Positions 17,220-26,858 of a DNA stretch of 64,000 bases are shown piece after piece. This DNA comes from Ruegeria atlantica. Lineage in GTDB: Bacteria; Pseudomonadota; Alphaproteobacteria; Rhodobacterales; Rhodobacteraceae. The notes beneath the pieces are model-generated. The model made no database searches, had not been told where the DNA came from, and worked only from the letters and a program-made list of their open reading frames with translations. The position numbers and the translations under genes are program-made. The DNA lies in contig NZ_WQCG01000004.1 in the NCBI RefSeq assembly GCF_013032505.1, forward strand, positions 124,001 through 188,000, given 5' to 3'. Each line of letters starts with the position of its first letter. The stretch's first letter is position 1.

Positions 17220-20138
17220 TCATGCGACAGGCGTGGTTTTGTCGCGCGGGTCCGGTGTCAGAATATGCCGCAGCAAGGCAACGGGATGCGCCTTAAGGCT
17301 GAGGCGGGTGGCCACGTAATCCTCAACCACCTGCTCACCCAGCGTCATTTTCGGCAGATAGGCTTCGGGTTCATCTAGTGCCTCGCCCTCCAGATCCTGC
17401 GAGAACAGCGGCAGAGGTTTGGCGGTGGCAATCGCCTTGGCCTGCCACAACGCCTCGCGCCGCGTCAGGTCGCAGGCGGCAAAAGCATCGGCCTCGGCCA
17501 GCCGTTCGATCACCGAGGGCCCCAGCCCGGCACGGCGCCAGACATCGTCGACCTGATGGTAGCCGTTACCACGTGCGGCGGTGAGCCAACTGGCGTCTTC
17601 TTCGCTCAGCCCCTTGATCTGGCGAAAGCCCAGCCGTAGGGCCAGCCCGCCCTGGCCGTCAGGCTCCATCACATTGTCCCAAAAGCTGGCGTTGATGCAG
17701 ACCGGGCGCACCTGCACCCCGTGCTCGCGCGCATCCCGCACGATCTGGGCGGGGGCATAGAACCCCATTGGCTGCGAGTTCAGCAGCGCGCAGGCGAAGA
17801 TGCCCGGGTGGTGGCATTTGATCCAGGCCGAGGCGTAGACCAGCAGCGCAAAGCTGGCCGCGTGGCTTTCGGGGAAACCATAGGACCCAAAACCTTCGAT
17901 CTGCGAAAAACACCGCTCTGCAAAATCCTGTTCATACCCGTTGCGTTTCATACCGCGTAAGAAAAGCGCGCGGAATTCGCTGACATTGCCGTGCTTCTTG
18001 AAGGTCGCGAGTGAACGGCGCAAACGGTCCGCCTGTTCCGGAGTGAAGCCCGCGCCGACAATGGCAATCTGCATCGCCTGTTCCTGAAACAGCGGCACGC
18101 CCAGCGTTTTGCCCAACACCTCGCCCAGCTCGTCCGAAGGGAAGCTGACCTCCTCCTCACCATTTCGCCGCCGAATATAGGGGTGGACCATGTCGCCCTG
18201 AATGGGGCCGGGGCGGATGATGGCGACCTCGATCACTAGATCATAGAAATTGCGGGGCCGCATCCGGGGCAGAAAGTTCATCTGTGCCCGTGATTCCACC
18301 TGAAACACTCCAACAGAGTCTGCTTTGCAGAGCATGTCATAGACCACCGGGTCCTCGGGCGGCAGGGTTGCCAGCGTATAGCTGGTCTGATGGTGCTGGC
18401 CGATCAGGTCGAACGCCTTGCGGATGCAGGTCAGCATCCCGAGGCTGAGGACATCGACCTTCAGAATGCCCAACGAGTCGATGTCATCTTTGTCCCAGCA
18501 GATGACCGTGCGGTCCTCCATCGTGGCGTTCTCGATGGGAACAAGCTCGTCCAAGCGCCCTTCGGTGATGATGAAACCGCCGACATGTTGTGAGAGGTGA
18601 CGGGGGAAACCGTCGATCTCATAAACCAGCATTAGAGTCTGTTTCAGCCGTCGATCCTCGGGGTCGAGGCCGATTTCACGCATGCGCTGAGCTTCAAGGC
18701 CGGAGGCGGAAAAGAAGCCCCAGAGCTGTGAAGATAAAGCTGAGATGGTGTCTTCCGTCAGCCCCATCGCGCGGCCAACCTCGCGGATGGCTCGTTTGCC
18801 GCGGTAATGCACGACCGTGGCACAGAGGCCCGCGCGTTCGCGGCCATAGCGGTCATAGATGTGCTGGATTACTTCCTCGCGGCGTTCATGTTCGAAATCG
18901 ACATCGATATCGGGGGGCTCGTCGCGCGCTTCCGAGACGAAACGCTCAAAAACCATGGTGCCCATCTCGGGGCTGACCTCAGTGATGCCGAGGCAGAAAC
19001 AGACCACAGAATTGGCCGCCGACCCGCGCCCCTGGCAGAGGATGCCGCGCGAGCGGGCGAAATGGACGATGTCGCGGACGGTCAGGAAATAGGGCTCGTA
19101 TTTCAGCTTACCGATCAGGGTGAGCTCGTGCGCCAACATCTTTTGCGCCTTCTCGGACGCGCCTGCCGGATAACGCCATTTCAACCCTTCATGCGCCAGC
19201 CGATGCAAGCGCTGGGTCGGGGTTTCCTGTTCGCTGCCCTCGCTGGGATATTCATAGCGCAGCTCATCAAGTGAGAAGGTGAGTTGTTCGCTAAGTACGT
19301 GGGCTCGGGCAACGGCCCCTTCATGCCCTTTGAAAATGCGCAGCATCTCGGCCTCGGACCGGAGGCGCTGTTCCCCATTGGTCAGCGCATCGCGGCCCAG
19401 TTCATCCACCTTGCGACGTAGGCGGATGGCGGTCAGCACATCTGCCAACTTGCGGCGTGCACCGTGGTGCATCAGGGGCGTGGCACTGGCGAGGGTGGGG
19501 ATGCCGAGTTGCTTTGAATCAGTCTCTAACAAAGGGAAGTGCGTACTATCGGCACCATCATACCGAGGGTGCATCAACAGATGCATCCGCCCGGCAAAGC
19601 GGCGCGTCAGCTGTTGCGCCTGCGTCCGCCATGCGTCCGCGCCGCCCGGAGATCGGGTTGCCTGTGGCCAGAGCAGAAGGTGGAGACCGTCGGAGAACTC
19701 CAACAGGTCGGACAGGTGCAGGATACAGTCACCTTTCTCAGCGCGCAGACGGCCTTTGGAGAGGATGCGGCACAGGTTGGCCCAGCCCTGCCGGTTCAGG
19801 GGCAGGGCGGTGACAGTGGGCGCATCGGTGAAGATCAGGCGCGCGGCCGGGATCAGGCGCGGCACCGCGTGGACGGGATATGAGGGCGGTTTGGGGATGT
19901 GATCGGGGCAGGGCGGGCCGATAGAGGTGTTCTGCGCCTCCCACTCCAACCGCTCGCGTACCTTGCGGGCGATCTCGCGCCCTTGGGTGTGGGCGCGGAC
20001 AATCCCGGCGACCGAGTTGTCATCGGCAATCGCAATGGCAGGGAGGCCCAGGGTAACGGCACGCTCCATATACTCCTCGGGGTGAGAGGCCCCGGTGAGG
20101 AAGGTGAAGTTGGACGTGATCGACAACTCGACATACAT
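17220..20138 (-). CDS. dnaE2: error-prone DNA polymerase DnaE2, lacking the C-terminal OB region
   Basis: 972-residue C-family polymerase of the SOS-inducible DnaE2 (ImuC) type, which does translesion synthesis with ImuA/ImuB. A PHP domain (from VELSITSNFTFLTGASHPEEY, about residues 1-270), the polymerase palm with the catalytic acidic motif PPDIDVDFEHERREEV, fingers (QGRGSAANSVVCFCLGIT) and the helix-hairpin-helix part (ESHAASFALLVYASAW) are present. The protein stops soon after LSLKAHPVALLRHIL. Family members usually continue about 100 residues through an OB-fold (RQRPG-type motif), for a total of about 1,050-1,100. The globin gene follows at once, so there is no room for a frameshifted remainder. 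A LexA box with one mismatch lies 16 bp upstream. Confidence 0.92.
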   Translation of the reverse strand: MYVELSITSNFTFLTGASHPEEYMERAVTLGLPAIAIADDNSVAGIVRAHTQGREIARKVRERLEWEAQNTSIGPPCPDHIPKPPSYPVHAVPRLIPAARLIFTDAPTVTALPLNRQGWANLCRILSKGRLRAEKGDCILHLSDLLEFSDGLHLLLWPQATRSPGGADAWRTQAQQLTRRFAGRMHLLMHPRYDGADSTHFPLLETDSKQLGIPTLASATPLMHHGARRKLADVLTAIRLRRKVDELGRDALTNGEQRLRSEAEMLRIFKGHEGAVARAHVLSEQLTFSLDELRYEYPSEGSEQETPTQRLHRLAHEGLKWRYPAGASEKAQKMLAHELTLIGKLKYEPYFLTVRDIVHFARSRGILCQGRGSAANSVVCFCLGITEVSPEMGTMVFERFVSEARDEPPDIDVDFEHERREEVIQHIYDRYGRERAGLCATVVHYRGKRAIREVGRAMGLTEDTISALSSQLWGFFSASGLEAQRMREIGLDPEDRRLKQTLMLVYEIDGFPRHLSQHVGGFIITEGRLDELVPIENATMEDRTVICWDKDDIDSLGILKVDVLSLGMLTCIRKAFDLIGQHHQTSYTLATLPPEDPVVYDMLCKADSVGVFQVESRAQMNFLPRMRPRNFYDLVIEVAIIRPGPIQGDMVHPYIRRRNGEEEVSFPSDELGEVLGKTLGVPLFQEQAMQIAIVGAGFTPEQADRLRRSLATFKKHGNVSEFRALFLRGMKRNGYEQDFAERCFSQIEGFGSYGFPESHAASFALLVYASAWIKCHHPGIFACALLNSQPMGFYAPAQIVRDAREHGVQVRPVCINASFWDNVMEPDGQGGLALRLGFRQIKGLSEEDASWLTAARGNGYHQVDDVWRRAGLGPSVIERLAEADAFAACDLTRREALWQAKAIATAKPLPLFSQDLEGEALDEPEAYLPKMTLGEQVVEDYVATRLSLKAHPVALLRHILTPDPRDKTTPVA

Positions 20139-20154
20139 GGCGATTCCCTATTAT

Positions 20155-20169
20155 ATTCACGTTTTGTTC
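20155..20169. promoter_or_regulatory. candidate LexA (SOS) box of dnaE2
   Basis: ATTC-ACGTTTT-GTTC, one mismatch from GTTC-N7-GTTC. It ends 16 bp before the dnaE2 start, the same distance as the exact box before imuB. An AGGGA ribosome-binding site lies between box and ATG. Confidence 0.65.
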
Positions 20170-20247
20170 TTTTTCGAGTCCTTTGCGCAGGAAACGGGTC
20201 GATTGGGGTCGGCCTCATGGACAATGTGGGAAAAAAGGAGACCCGAA

Positions 20248-20712
20248 ATGTTTAAGATCACCGCATTACCAACTGACGACGTGCGCGCCCTTCAGGCCGG
20301 TCATCCCGATGCATATGGCGCAACGCCCGAACGCGCCATTTCGACCGGCGCGGGCAATCCCTGCCGCCATTGTTTGCGAAACATCCCCGAGGGCGAAGAA
20401 ATGCTGGTTTTAGCCCATAGACCCTTTTTAGAGACACATCCGTACGCAGAAACCGGCCCGATCTTTCTGTGTGCGGCGCCTTGTGAACGTTTCGAAAAAA
20501 ATGAGATGCCCGAAATTCTGACCTCATCGCCTGACTACCTAATCAAAGGTTATGGCACAAATGACCGCATCGTTTATGGCACAGGGGTGATCACGCCTAC
20601 GGATCAGATCGGTGCGCAAGTCAGAGATATCTTTGCCCGCCCGGATGTCGCTTACATCCACGTCCGGTCCGCGAGAAACAACTGCTATCAGGCGCGGATC
20701 GACCGAGCCTAA
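20248..20712 (+). CDS. DUF1203 family protein
   Basis: 154-residue soluble protein of the DUF1203 family. It has a conserved Cys pair in the N-terminal half (NPCRHCLRNIPEGEEMLVLAHRPF), a further GPIFLCAAPCERF, and the C-terminal DVAYIHVRSARNNCYQARI. The cysteine pattern suggests metal binding or redox function, but the activity is unknown. The ATG at 20248 has AAGGAG 7 bp before it; a longer frame from 20095 would run through the dnaE2 promoter. It is divergent from dnaE2, so the SOS box sits in its upstream region too. It converges on the ABC ATPase with a 4-bp overlap. Confidence 0.82.
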   Translation: MFKITALPTDDVRALQAGHPDAYGATPERAISTGAGNPCRHCLRNIPEGEEMLVLAHRPFLETHPYAETGPIFLCAAPCERFEKNEMPEILTSSPDYLIKGYGTNDRIVYGTGVITPTDQIGAQVRDIFARPDVAYIHVRSARNNCYQARIDRA

Positions 20713-21734
20713 AGCTTGACTCTATGCATTCCCCGGCGCGGCTGATCCGGATCATCAGCCGGTGCGTCCTCTAAACGGCTGGACGTCAGCGCGAGGAACA
20801 CATCTTCTAGATCAGCTTCTTCGGTACGGACGTCGCGGATGCGGATATTTGCCGTGCGTACAGCTTCCAGCGCCTCCTCGGCGCTGGTTTGGGCGCTGCG
20901 GTATTGCAGGACAAGGCTGCCATCGTCGCGCAATGTGGCCTCGACTCCCTCAGTTACCGGAAGATCAATGACGGGGCTATCGGGAACGATGACCATGGTG
21001 CGACTATCCATGCGCCCGAGCAGGTTGGCAGTGCTGTCTTGCGCAATCTTTTCCCCGTGGTTGATAATGGCAATCTCGTCACACATCTCTTGCGCTTCTT
21101 CCAGGTAATGCGTGGTCAGGATGATGGTCATGCCCTGTTCGTTCAGCTTGCGCACATTGGCCCACAGCATCTGACGCAGTTCAATATCCACGCCCGCCGT
21201 TGGTTCGTCCAGAACAAGGATCTTGGGGTGGTGTACCAGCGCTTTGGCCAACAGCAACCGCCGCCGCATCCCGCCTGACAGGGTGCGGGCATAGGCCTCG
21301 GCCTTGTCACTGAGGCCGACCAGCTCAAGGATTTCATTGCTGCGCCGCTCGGATTTGGGCACACCGTACAGACCTGCCTGAACTTCCAATGCGCCACGCG
21401 GAGTGAAAAACGGGTCCAGGTTCAACTCCTGTGGCATAACGCCGATCGCGGCGCGGGACTGGCGTGGATTTCGATCCTGATCAAAATCCCAGATCGACAC
21501 GGAACCTGCCGACTTCACCACCAGACCAGCCAGAATGTTGATCAGGGTCGATTTTCCGGCCCCGTTCGGACCCAGAAGGCCGAACACCGATCCGCGCGGA
21601 ATGGTCAGGTCAATGCCCTTCAGCGCCTGTTTCTCGGGCTGGCCTTTGCCGCCGCGATAGGTTTTGCGCAGCCCTTCGATCCTGATTGCCGCATCAGTCA
21701 TGAGACCCTTGCCCCCGGTTTGCTCATCGCTCAT
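20709..21734 (-). CDS. ABC transporter ATP-binding protein (ABC-2 exporter type)
   Basis: About 341 residues. Nucleotide-binding domain with Walker A GPNGAGKST, Q-loop VMPQELNLDPFFTPR, signature LSGGMRRR, Walker B ILVLDEPTAG and switch His in TTHYLEEAQE. A C-terminal domain of about 100 residues typical of drug/lipid exporters follows. I prefer the ATG at 21734 because an upstream start at 21869 would run antisense through the zf-CHCC gene. ATG 21701 is also possible. No ABC-2 permease is adjacent, so the membrane partner must be encoded elsewhere. Substrate unknown. Confidence 0.87.
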   Translation of the reverse strand: MSDEQTGGKGLMTDAAIRIEGLRKTYRGGKGQPEKQALKGIDLTIPRGSVFGLLGPNGAGKSTLINILAGLVVKSAGSVSIWDFDQDRNPRQSRAAIGVMPQELNLDPFFTPRGALEVQAGLYGVPKSERRSNEILELVGLSDKAEAYARTLSGGMRRRLLLAKALVHHPKILVLDEPTAGVDIELRQMLWANVRKLNEQGMTIILTTHYLEEAQEMCDEIAIINHGEKIAQDSTANLLGRMDSRTMVIVPDSPVIDLPVTEGVEATLRDDGSLVLQYRSAQTSAEEALEAVRTANIRIRDVRTEEADLEDVFLALTSSRLEDAPADDPDQPRRGMHRVKL

Positions 21735-21788
21735 AAACGCACCTAATGCATGCCCGCGAGGCCGACAACCAGTGAAGGATCGCCAGCC

Positions 21789-21965
21789 GTGACACTTGAT
21801 GCACCGGAAACCAAGATCGTCGAAACCGCCCGTGTCGCCTGTGACGGCGGCGAAGGCGCATTGGGACATCCGCGCGTTTGGTTGCAGATCCCTGAGGATA
21901 CTGGCTGGGTCGAATGCCCTTACTGTGATTGCAAATATGTGCTGTCGGAGCAGAACGCGAAGTAA
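21789..21965 (+). CDS. zf-CHCC zinc-finger domain protein (NDUFS6-like)
   Basis: 58 residues from a GTG start. The sequence RVACDGGEGALGHPRVWLQI followed by GWVECPYCDCKYVL gives the Cys-His-Cys-Cys zinc ligands of the small family related to the mitochondrial complex I subunit NDUFS6. Alphaproteobacterial members are accessory subunits of NADH dehydrogenase or stand-alone relatives. GAAGGA lies about 9 bp before the GTG, and the family begins near this residue. An ATG at 21750 is in frame but has no ribosome-binding site. It is divergent from the ABC ATPase. Confidence 0.8.
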   Translation: MTLDAPETKIVETARVACDGGEGALGHPRVWLQIPEDTGWVECPYCDCKYVLSEQNAK

Positions 21966-21978
21966 TCTCGGAGGCCAG

Positions 21979-22641
21979 ATGCTTTTTGCAGTGCAGCTTT
22001 TGCGAGTGTCGGATCAGGACCCGATTGCCACAGGCGGGCACCGAGACGTGTATGCTTGTCCGGGGCAATCACATTTGCTGGTAAAGGTGACGCGCCCGCG
22101 TAAACGGCCCAACCGATCCTTCGCAAAACGGCTGATACGGCAGCTTCTGCCCGATTCCGTTTATCGAAATGCGTTGAAGGAAATCGAAGGCGAGATGAAA
22201 GCCGCGTTGAAAAGTGGCACTGATATCGAGCACCTGCCCTTGGCAAGATGTTTTGGCATAGCGCAAACTGACATTGGCCCGGCGATCATCGTGGAACGGA
22301 TCGAAACCGATGACGGGCAACTCGCACATCCCCTCGCGCGGTTGTGCGAGAAAGGCGCGTTGAGCGGTGATCATCTCAATGAACTGAACAGTTTTGCCAA
22401 AAAGCTGTTCCAGCTTCAGGTTGTTGCTCGCGATATTCACGAGACCAACATCGTTTACGGGCTGCGCAACGAAACCTGGATGTTTCTGCTGATCGACGGG
22501 TATGGAGAACGCAATCTTGTTCCCTTGCGCACACTGAGCCGGAGATTGAATGACCGGTCGCTGCACAAGCAGATGAACGGCATTGCCGAGCGTGTTGGAC
22601 TGATCTGGGACAGGACGCGACAGGAATTCCGCGCCGTGTGA
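21979..22641 (+). CDS. YrbL-family (PhoP-regulated kinase-fold) protein
   Basis: 220 residues, starting at ATG 21979 with GGAGG 4 bp before it. The family has a protein-kinase-like fold: the N-terminal VYACPGQSHLLVKVTRP holds the expected Lys, IVERIETDDGQ gives the hinge, VARDIHETNIVYGL resembles a catalytic loop, and FLLIDGYGERN the metal-binding DxG. E. coli YrbL is under PhoPQ control, but its substrate is unknown; here it lies 13 bp after the zf-CHCC gene and may share its transcript. The overlapping longer frame from 21796 is out of phase with zf-CHCC and is not used. Confidence 0.75.
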   Translation: MLFAVQLLRVSDQDPIATGGHRDVYACPGQSHLLVKVTRPRKRPNRSFAKRLIRQLLPDSVYRNALKEIEGEMKAALKSGTDIEHLPLARCFGIAQTDIGPAIIVERIETDDGQLAHPLARLCEKGALSGDHLNELNSFAKKLFQLQVVARDIHETNIVYGLRNETWMFLLIDGYGERNLVPLRTLSRRLNDRSLHKQMNGIAERVGLIWDRTRQEFRAV

Positions 22642-22766
22642 CTGACGACCTGCGTTACCTATCCGGCGCTGTTTCCCGGCACTCTTGTGCGGATTGATCA
22701 CCTTCTTTGCTGGCCACCCGCGCGGCCCTGTGGCAGAACCGTTTCCAACCAGAACGGAGCGCGCAT

Positions 22767-25565
22767 ATGAGCAATTTTGGAAAAGGGTGTCATCTGCATC
22801 TGATCGACGGATCGGCCTTTATTTTCAGGGCCTACCATGCGCTGCCACCGCTTACACGGAAATCGGACGGCTTGCCGATTGGCGCTGTTTCGGGCTTTTG
22901 CAACATGTTGCAGAAATATGTAGAGGGGAACGCCGGTCCGGATGCACCGACTCACGTGGCAGTGATTTTCGACAAGGGCTCGCACACGTTCCGCAACGAT
23001 TTGTACGACCTCTATAAAGCCAATCGCGAGGCGATGCCCGAAGACCTGCGACCGCAGATGCCGCTGACCCGTGAGGCCACCAAAGCGTTCAACATCGCCT
23101 GCAAGGAATTGGAAGGGTACGAGGCCGACGACATCATTGCGACCCTGGCCGTGCAGGCGCGCGAGGCGGGTGGGCGTGTGACCATCGTTAGCTCCGACAA
23201 AGACCTGATGCAGCTGGTTGGCGGCGGCGTTGAAATGCTCGACGCTATGAAGAACAAGCGGATCGATCGGGACGGCGTGGTCGAGAAGTTTGGCGTCGGG
23301 CCAGAGCGCGTAGTCGATGTGCAGGCCTTGGCAGGGGATAGCGTGGATAACGTGCCGGGCGCGCCGGGGATCGGGGTCAAGACAGCGGCCTTGCTGATCA
23401 ACGAATATGGTGATCTGGAAACGCTGCTGGATCGCGCGGAAGAGATCAAACAACCCAAACGCCGCCAGACGCTGATCGAAAAGCGCGACCAGATCGAGCT
23501 GTCGAAAAAGCTGGTGCAGTTGGATGAACAGACGCCGCTGGATTTCACTCTGGACGATCTTGAAGTGAAAGACCCCGAGCCGGACATTTTGCTGAGCTTT
23601 CTGGCCGAGATGGAGTTCCGCACCCTGACCAAACGCATCGCCGACAAGTTGGGGGCTGAGGCCCCGGTGATCGCTGATGCGCCTGCGCCGGTGGTTGAAG
23701 AGGCCGAGGCTGAGGCTATCCCCTTTGATGCGTCGAAATACGAGTGCGTGCGCGATTCCAGGGCGCTGCAAAAGTGGATTGATCAGGCATATGAGCGTGG
23801 CTGGGTTGCGGTGGATACCGAAACCACCGGGCTGAATGAAATGATCGCTGAACTGGTTGGTATTTCACTGTGCGTTGAGGCAGGTGAGGCTTGCTATGTC
23901 CCTCTTATTCACCGCGAAAGCGCAACGGATGATTTGTTCGGGTCGGATGCATTAGCCGAAGGACAGATGCCGCTGGATGAGGCTCTGACACTGTTAAAAC
24001 CGATGCTTGAGGACCCGTCGATCCTGAAGATCGGGCAGAACATGAAATACGATGCCAAGATATTCAAGCGGTACGGCGTCGATGTGGCCCCGATCGATGA
24101 CACTATGCTGATGTCCTATGCGATGCATGGGGGTGAGCACGGGCACGGCATGGATACCCTGTCAGAGCGGTATCTGAGCCACACGCCGATCCCGATCAAG
24201 CCTCTGCTGGGTTCGGGCAAGTCAGCGATCACCTTCGACAAGGTGCCGATCGATGAGGCAACGGCCTATGCGGCCGAAGATGCTGATATCACGCTGCGCC
24301 TTTGGAAACTGTTCAAGCCGCAACTGCATCAGGTCCAGGTGACAACGGTATATGAGACGCTCGAACGTCCGCTGGTGCCGGTTCTGGCCGAGATGGAAAT
24401 GCATGGCATCAAGGTCGACCGCGATGTTCTGAGCCGCATGTCCAACGCGTTTGCGCAAAAAATGGCCGGATTAGAGGCTGAAATACATGAATTGGCGGGT
24501 GAGAATTTCAACGTCGGCTCGCCTGCGCAGTTGGGTGAGATCCTGTTCGACAAGATGGGCCTTGAGGGAGGCAAGAAGGGCAAGACCGGGAAATACTCGA
24601 CTGGTGCGGACATTCTTGAGGATCTTGCGACCGAGCATGAGTTGCCGCGCCGGGTGTTGGACTGGCGGCAGTTGAGCAAGCTTAAGTCGACCTATACGGA
24701 CGCGCTGCAGACCCATATCAACCCGGATACCGGGCGTGTGCACACGTCCTATTCGATCACTGGTGCAAACACGGGCCGCCTGGCTTCGACCGATCCGAAC
24801 TTGCAAAACATTCCAGTTCGGACTGAGGAAGGCCGCCGTATTCGCGAGGCATTCATTGCCGAACCGGGGAATGTGATGGTCAGCCTCGACTATAGCCAGA
24901 TTGAGTTGCGGATTTTGGCCCATATTGCCGATATTTCGGCCCTGAAACAGGCGTTTTCGGATGGTTTGGACATTCACGCCATGACGGCGTCCGAGATGTT
25001 CGATGTGCCGCTGGACGAGATGACGCCGGATATCCGCCGGCAAGCCAAAGCGATCAACTTTGGTGTGATCTATGGCATTTCGGGTTTTGGTCTGGCGCGT
25101 AACCTGCGCATTCCGCGGACCGAGGCGCAGGGGTTCATCGACCGCTATTTCGAACGCTTCCCGGGTATTCGCCGGTATATGGACGACACCGTCGCCTTCG
25201 CAAAAGAACATGGCTATGTGCAGACGCTTTTCGGTCGCAAAATCCACACGCCCGAGATCAACGCCAAAGGACCACATGCAGGCTTCTCGCGCCGGGCGGC
25301 AATCAACGCACCGATTCAGGGCACAGCGGCCGATGTGATCCGGCGCGCGATGGTACGGATGCCGGATGCGATCAACGGTTTGCCTGCAAAAATGCTTCTG
25401 CAGGTGCATGACGAATTGCTGTTCGAAGTGGCCGAGGGTTCAGTGGATCAAGTGATTGACGTCGCACGTGACGTCATGGAAGGGGCCTCGGACCCGGCGG
25501 TAAAACTGGACGTCAAGCTGAGCGTGGATGCAGGACAAGGCGCAAACTGGGCCGAGGCGCACTAG
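22767..25565 (+). CDS. polA: DNA polymerase I
   Basis: 932-residue A-family polymerase with all three activities. The N-terminal 5'-3' exonuclease is about residues 8-290 (LIDGSAFIFRAYHALPPL, YEADDIIATLA, GDSVDNVPGAPGIG). The 3'-5' proofreading domain is about residues 320-515, with the DxE site in VDTETTGLNEM. The polymerase domain has motif A DYSQIELRILAHI, motif B RRQAKAINFGVIYG and motif C LQVHDELLFEV. The ATG at 22767 is the family start; in-frame ATG 22707 adds 20 unmatched residues. It acts in Okazaki-fragment maturation and excision repair. It stands alone; the proofreading site looks intact. Confidence 0.96.
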   Translation: MSNFGKGCHLHLIDGSAFIFRAYHALPPLTRKSDGLPIGAVSGFCNMLQKYVEGNAGPDAPTHVAVIFDKGSHTFRNDLYDLYKANREAMPEDLRPQMPLTREATKAFNIACKELEGYEADDIIATLAVQAREAGGRVTIVSSDKDLMQLVGGGVEMLDAMKNKRIDRDGVVEKFGVGPERVVDVQALAGDSVDNVPGAPGIGVKTAALLINEYGDLETLLDRAEEIKQPKRRQTLIEKRDQIELSKKLVQLDEQTPLDFTLDDLEVKDPEPDILLSFLAEMEFRTLTKRIADKLGAEAPVIADAPAPVVEEAEAEAIPFDASKYECVRDSRALQKWIDQAYERGWVAVDTETTGLNEMIAELVGISLCVEAGEACYVPLIHRESATDDLFGSDALAEGQMPLDEALTLLKPMLEDPSILKIGQNMKYDAKIFKRYGVDVAPIDDTMLMSYAMHGGEHGHGMDTLSERYLSHTPIPIKPLLGSGKSAITFDKVPIDEATAYAAEDADITLRLWKLFKPQLHQVQVTTVYETLERPLVPVLAEMEMHGIKVDRDVLSRMSNAFAQKMAGLEAEIHELAGENFNVGSPAQLGEILFDKMGLEGGKKGKTGKYSTGADILEDLATEHELPRRVLDWRQLSKLKSTYTDALQTHINPDTGRVHTSYSITGANTGRLASTDPNLQNIPVRTEEGRRIREAFIAEPGNVMVSLDYSQIELRILAHIADISALKQAFSDGLDIHAMTASEMFDVPLDEMTPDIRRQAKAINFGVIYGISGFGLARNLRIPRTEAQGFIDRYFERFPGIRRYMDDTVAFAKEHGYVQTLFGRKIHTPEINAKGPHAGFSRRAAINAPIQGTAADVIRRAMVRMPDAINGLPAKMLLQVHDELLFEVAEGSVDQVIDVARDVMEGASDPAVKLDVKLSVDAGQGANWAEAH

Positions 25566-25622
25566 CTTTAGAAAAGACGGTGGCGCTGCTCATCAGGCCC
25601 GGCGGGCCCTCTTCGCAGCGGG

Positions 25623-25853
25623 TCAGTCCTGCGGTCTGACCCAGCCCTCGACCTTGCGTTTCACGGTGGGCCCGAGGGTCAGTATGACGGCAAAGGCGAT
25701 TGGCCAGCAAAATGCCCATGATCCCATCCAGTCGCCTAAGGTGGATGGTCCGAACCCAACTGCTTTGACAGTTGCAATGCCGGTGACGATACAGGACATC
25801 AAGCCAGACATGATCAGGCCAAATACGGCATGGGCAAAACGGGCAGGGATCAT
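25623..25853 (-). CDS. DUF2798 small membrane protein
   Basis: 76 residues with two predicted membrane helices (about residues 8-31 and 45-65), a Lys/Arg-rich end (TVKRKVEGWVRPQD), and the DUF2798 pattern ARFAHAVFGLIMSGLMSCIVTGIAT. AGGA precedes the ATG. Function unknown. It lies convergent to polA and upstream of nothing obvious; the hydroxypyruvate isomerase gene is 65 bp upstream on the same strand and could be co-transcribed. Confidence 0.75.
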   Translation of the reverse strand: MIPARFAHAVFGLIMSGLMSCIVTGIATVKAVGFGPSTLGDWMGSWAFCWPIAFAVILTLGPTVKRKVEGWVRPQD

Positions 25854-25918
25854 TTCGGGTATCCTTAAGGTCGCGACGCCCCGTTTTTAGATACTTTCCG
25901 CTCAATTGCCAGACAGGA

Positions 25919-26683
25919 TCAGGTGACGTGTTGTCCCATCCAGCCAAGTGATGTGGCCGTGCGGTGTGTAGAAGGGGTGTATTCGGCACTGACCCAATTG
26001 GCATAGCCACTGTTCTCCATCGCTGCAAACAGTCGCGTGAAATCTATAGGGCCGCGCCCTGGTTCAGAGCGGTCGGGCGCTGCTCCGATCTGGGCATGTG
26101 TGATCTTGGCGTGAAACTGTTCCCAGACGGCCAATGCGTCACCGTGGATCATGTGAGCGTGAAAGCTGTCATATTGCAATCCGACATTCGGGCGGTCCAC
26201 ACGGTCCAGAACCCTGACCGCCAGATCATAGTCATTCAGGAAGTAATCGGGTTGAGAAACCGGGTTCAGTGGCTCGATCGTAAACTGTTGTTGCGGTGCC
26301 TGGTCAGCCGCCCATTGCAGGTTATGGACCAAGCACGCAAACGCATCCGGACCTGAGGAATAGCCTGACATGATGTGGATGAGCTTTGGGCGCAGAACTT
26401 CTGCATAGCGCAGAACGCGGCGGATATCCGATTGGAACCGACCTTCACCCCCTGGAATGGCGGCATAGCCGGGTTCACCCCCGGTGTAATTGGGCGGGGG
26501 GGCATTGATCAAAACCAGATCGAGCCCGTTGGCGAGCAGAGCGCGATGAGTTTCCTTGGCAGCCAATTCGTACGGGAACAAAACCTCGACAGCTTTAAAC
26601 CCGGCCTCCGCAGCGGCCTGAAACCGGTCGAGGTAAGGAAGCTCGGCAAAGAGCAGGGAAATATTCGCTGCGAATTTTGGCAT
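25919..26683 (-). CDS. hyi: hydroxypyruvate isomerase family TIM-barrel protein
   Basis: 254 residues, xylose-isomerase-like TIM barrel. The family start is KFAANISLLFAELPYLDRF. The metal-binding acidic residues lie in FTIEPLNP (Glu), GLQYDSFHAHMIHGD (Asp, His) and WVSAEYTPS (Glu). Hydroxypyruvate isomerase interconverts hydroxypyruvate and tartronate semialdehyde in glyoxylate metabolism, but close relatives (OtnI) isomerise 2-oxo-tetronate. With no glyoxylate or tetronate genes beside it, the exact substrate stays open. Confidence 0.87.
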   Translation of the reverse strand: MPKFAANISLLFAELPYLDRFQAAAEAGFKAVEVLFPYELAAKETHRALLANGLDLVLINAPPPNYTGGEPGYAAIPGGEGRFQSDIRRVLRYAEVLRPKLIHIMSGYSSGPDAFACLVHNLQWAADQAPQQQFTIEPLNPVSQPDYFLNDYDLAVRVLDRVDRPNVGLQYDSFHAHMIHGDALAVWEQFHAKITHAQIGAAPDRSEPGRGPIDFTRLFAAMENSGYANWVSAEYTPSTHRTATSLGWMGQHVT

Positions 26684-26858
26684 ATTTGGCCTTTGGATTG
26701 CTGCTGCGCTGACCTTATCCGCGTGGTGATTTCAGCGAAAGAGACTGAAAACGACAGTTTGTCGAAATTCGACCAGAACGCGCCGAATGAATCAGCGAGG
26801 TTCGGGACAACGCGGCGAATCATTTCAGAGCGCCGTGCTAACAAAAGGTTTTAACACG

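Noticed and set aside
24471..25409. 312-codon minus-strand frame within polA
   Set aside because: Antisense to the conserved polymerase domain; composition is that of a shadow frame.
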